From Sipunculus nudus (taxonomy: Eukaryota; Annelida; Sipuncula; Golfingiida; Sipunculidae): a stretch of 64,000 nt of DNA. A program made the position numbers and the translations under genes. How positions within the stretch are numbered: the first letter of the stretch is position 1; each line of letters begins with the position of its first letter. The stretch is taken from assembly GCA_026874595.1 (NCBI GenBank), contig CM049322.1:30939340-31003339 (forward strand). Reading direction: 5' to 3'. This document shows, in pieces, positions 41,901 to 45,289 of this stretch. The notes below the pieces were generated by a model. That model was not told the origin of the DNA and searched no databases. It worked only from the letters and a program-made list of their open reading frames with translations.

Positions 41901-44900
41901 CTTATAGATGAAAACAGCTGAGTGCGAGACCCCTGTGTCCCTAGTTTTTCATGAACATGTCCGGTTAAAGTGTGTTTTTTCTTGTTTGGCTCATTACTTA
42001 ATTGCTAATGAAGATATTTTAATTAAATTTACTGGACTGTTGAACAGTTACAACCAGCACAGCTATGAAAACTTATTTTCAGTTTTTTTTCAACATGTTT
42101 TAATTTCAGGGGCAGTAATTAGCATTTAACGAAAACAATTTGCACAAATCTCTACCCAGCTCAGTTTAAAGTTTTAAATTAATTCTTTATAACTCAGCAA
42201 CCACTTTCCATATTACTTTCATATTTCATTTTTCATTGTACAGGGGTTCGGCCCCCCCCCGTGATAGAGGATCCGAAGGTGAAGGTCCCTGTTGTTCACG
42301 TTAAAGTTTTTAGATCAGCTTCTGTTGATTAGGGTTAAAGCTCAGGGCTCAAACCAGGAGGTCGTGAGTTCAAATCAAGACGGTGAGATATTGACAGTCT
42401 GCCCCGCCACAGGGTGAAGGCTCTGCAGGCTTAATGGGAAGGCTGTGCCCCACAGGCGGTTTCACTCACAAACGAGCTTGTCTTTGGGGGTTCCTCGGTG
42501 TTATTATCCAGCAGTGATGATGGTTACATACACAGGACCCACAGGTGCGGTAGACACCAGGCCTGGGTGACACCAGGATAAAAAAATAATATGATAGTAA
42601 GCGACAGCTTCCACCCTGTCATTAGTCCCAAACCAAAAAAGAACTCTGCAAGTATACTTACTTAGATAAAGAATTAGATAAGAGAGCATAACAAATGGAG
42701 GCGGTTATCTCCACAAAAAAAAGACTTTGCTTTCTTTTCCCTAAAGAAAGACCAACAATGAAGAATTCAACAACAAGTGTACAGCGTCATGGCAGCAGGG
42801 CCTATCTGACCTGGGACAGACCAGGTGGGGTGTATGACACACAGGGTATTGAGCAGCATGATACTACAGGTCAGAGACAGGAGAGAAGTACAGGGGTCTG
42901 TACACCACCGACATGTCAGGTGTCAAAGAATCTGACAGTGGATACCTCAAGCTACAACGTGACTGGTCTGGTCCAAGGTCGTACTTATCGGTTTGTTCTG
43001 GTGCTGTTCTATAAAGGAGACGAGGTGAAGCGACAGGGGTTTACACAACCTGTGGAAAAAAGTGAGCATTTATCTCTTCAGGAACTTCTTTGTCTTATAT
43101 CTGGCTGAGAAGGTCTAAATAACTATATCTCTCAGTACAGAAGCACAATGTTATATAATCGTATATGAATACATGTACATGTAAAACAGATATTCCTTTC
43201 TGTCATAAAAAGGTGTGAAAAAACATAATAACTAATCCACTTTGAATTAGTTGATTATCATTAAAATTTATTTGTCTTTTTCTTAATTTGTCATCCTCGA
43301 AAAAATATTAAATAGTGTTTGATAAGGTGTTCCACAGTGAAGTAGCCTTAGACGAAATTGATTCGATTCCAAATAATACAACATTTATGCATTATTTGAA
43401 AATTATTATTTAAAAGGATAACAGTTAACAATAAAATGATCCCACGGCTTAATATTCCGTGGACCTATGTGATGTTTTATGGGTTTTCCCTTCTTCAATT
43501 TTTAATATTTTTGTTAAATTTGAAATTTGGTGTTTGTTGAATATTCATCATCTGAACCTGCTAACCCTTGAATATATTAAAACTTGATAAAGAACCTGCA
43601 GGAAACACTGATTAACTGATCTCACCCTTAACTGTTTAGATCCAAATTCAGCTGGTGGGCTAAATGCCGGAGCTGTGGCTGGTGGTATCATTGGATCTCT
43701 GCTGGCCATCATTACTATTTCTGCTCTTGTTTGGATTTTCTGTCGCAGAAACACACAGGAGCATAAAGGTATGTGTTAACTTTTTTATAAATTGCTGACT
43801 GACGTAGAACATTTTTCGTAATTCTACTTTTCATTAAAATCTAAAAAATATATATATGAAATTTATCGTACTTTTCAATTAAAATTGCGGAACATAAAGG
43901 TATACATTTTCATGCTTAATGCATGTGTCCATGGATGTGTAACATATTTAATATTCATAATAATATGCTAATATTATGATGTTATATAATGATGACTAAT
44001 GAGAAGATGCTAATATGGCATGTTTATGACCTATTCTGTCAGAAAATTATTCTTTTGTTTATAAGTAGATTTGTTTTTGATAATAAATCATTTTCAAAGA
44101 AACTGGACAATGCCATCAATCCAAAAGAGAAAAGGATAGAGAAGACAGTCTTCCAGGTATCGCTATTTAATTACCAGATACTTTATAATATCTGAGGCAT
44201 TTTTATTGTATGTAAGTCAATTTTAACTTGTTTTAGAACCCAATTTATTTGAACAGCCTCTCTCAGTTTTATTTCAACCTTGTGTATCATACTCTTGTCA
44301 TGTGGCAAAAATATTGGGTTCAAACTTCATTTGTTAATCATACTCAACGTTGTCTTAAATATACCTACTTCTTGTCCCTTAGTCTAAGGTATAGATTACT
44401 TATATTTATGTTTAAATCTGATTACCTATATTCAATATTTGTTTTAATGTGTATTTTATGGCAACCGCAAGATTAAAACTTTCTTCTAGAGCAAACCTAT
44501 GAATTTCTGAATAAACCCGTGGAGTATGAAAACCTGAAGATGAACAGATGTGAAGGTACGGTATGGAGTTTATTGTTAATACGGATGTGTTGGTTTACCT
44601 TCTGTGGTTTTGGTACTTATTTTATTATACATTAAAACATTAGCCACCCTGATTAACTATGAAACCTCTGCAGTTACTTACAAAATAGATCTGTTACTGA
44701 AAAATTGAAATGTTATATTTTTATCGAAATATTGAATGTCATTAACGGAATGGGCATTTAATTAAAAATTACGCAAGGTATGTGGCTTACAACAAAATGA
44801 TTGAAATTTGGGGGGGGGGGGGGTGTTACATATAACGCCTAGATATTGTTTGATTTTACCATTGTTACTGAACACTACAAATTATTGAAAGTACCTACAA

Positions 44901-45210
44901 CTCTTTGTTATGACATTTACTAAATGTAAGATTTGCATTAAACATTATATCTTTTTCTTAGAAAAAACTTACCAGGATCTTCAGAAGATAACAGACTATG
45001 AGAATGTTACAAGAAATGATAAGATTAAAGGTACGTAAATCTCAATAGTTTCTTCTTGTGCATTTTTAGTGATTCTGATGTACATAACTTTCTTAATATT
45101 ACATGCTTTTTGATTCCTGATACATTTCTTTGGTTCACTATCTTTGAAATACCAAAAGTTGCTTTTCCAAATGAGTAGATGAAACATACCTCTGGGTCTA
45201 CATGAAAATT

Positions 45211-45289
<79 letters not shown>

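Noticed and set aside
44490-44555. Classical ITAM (YEFL/YENL pair)
   Set aside because: The spacer between the two YxxL motifs is five residues, below the usual six or more; called a paired YxxL module instead.
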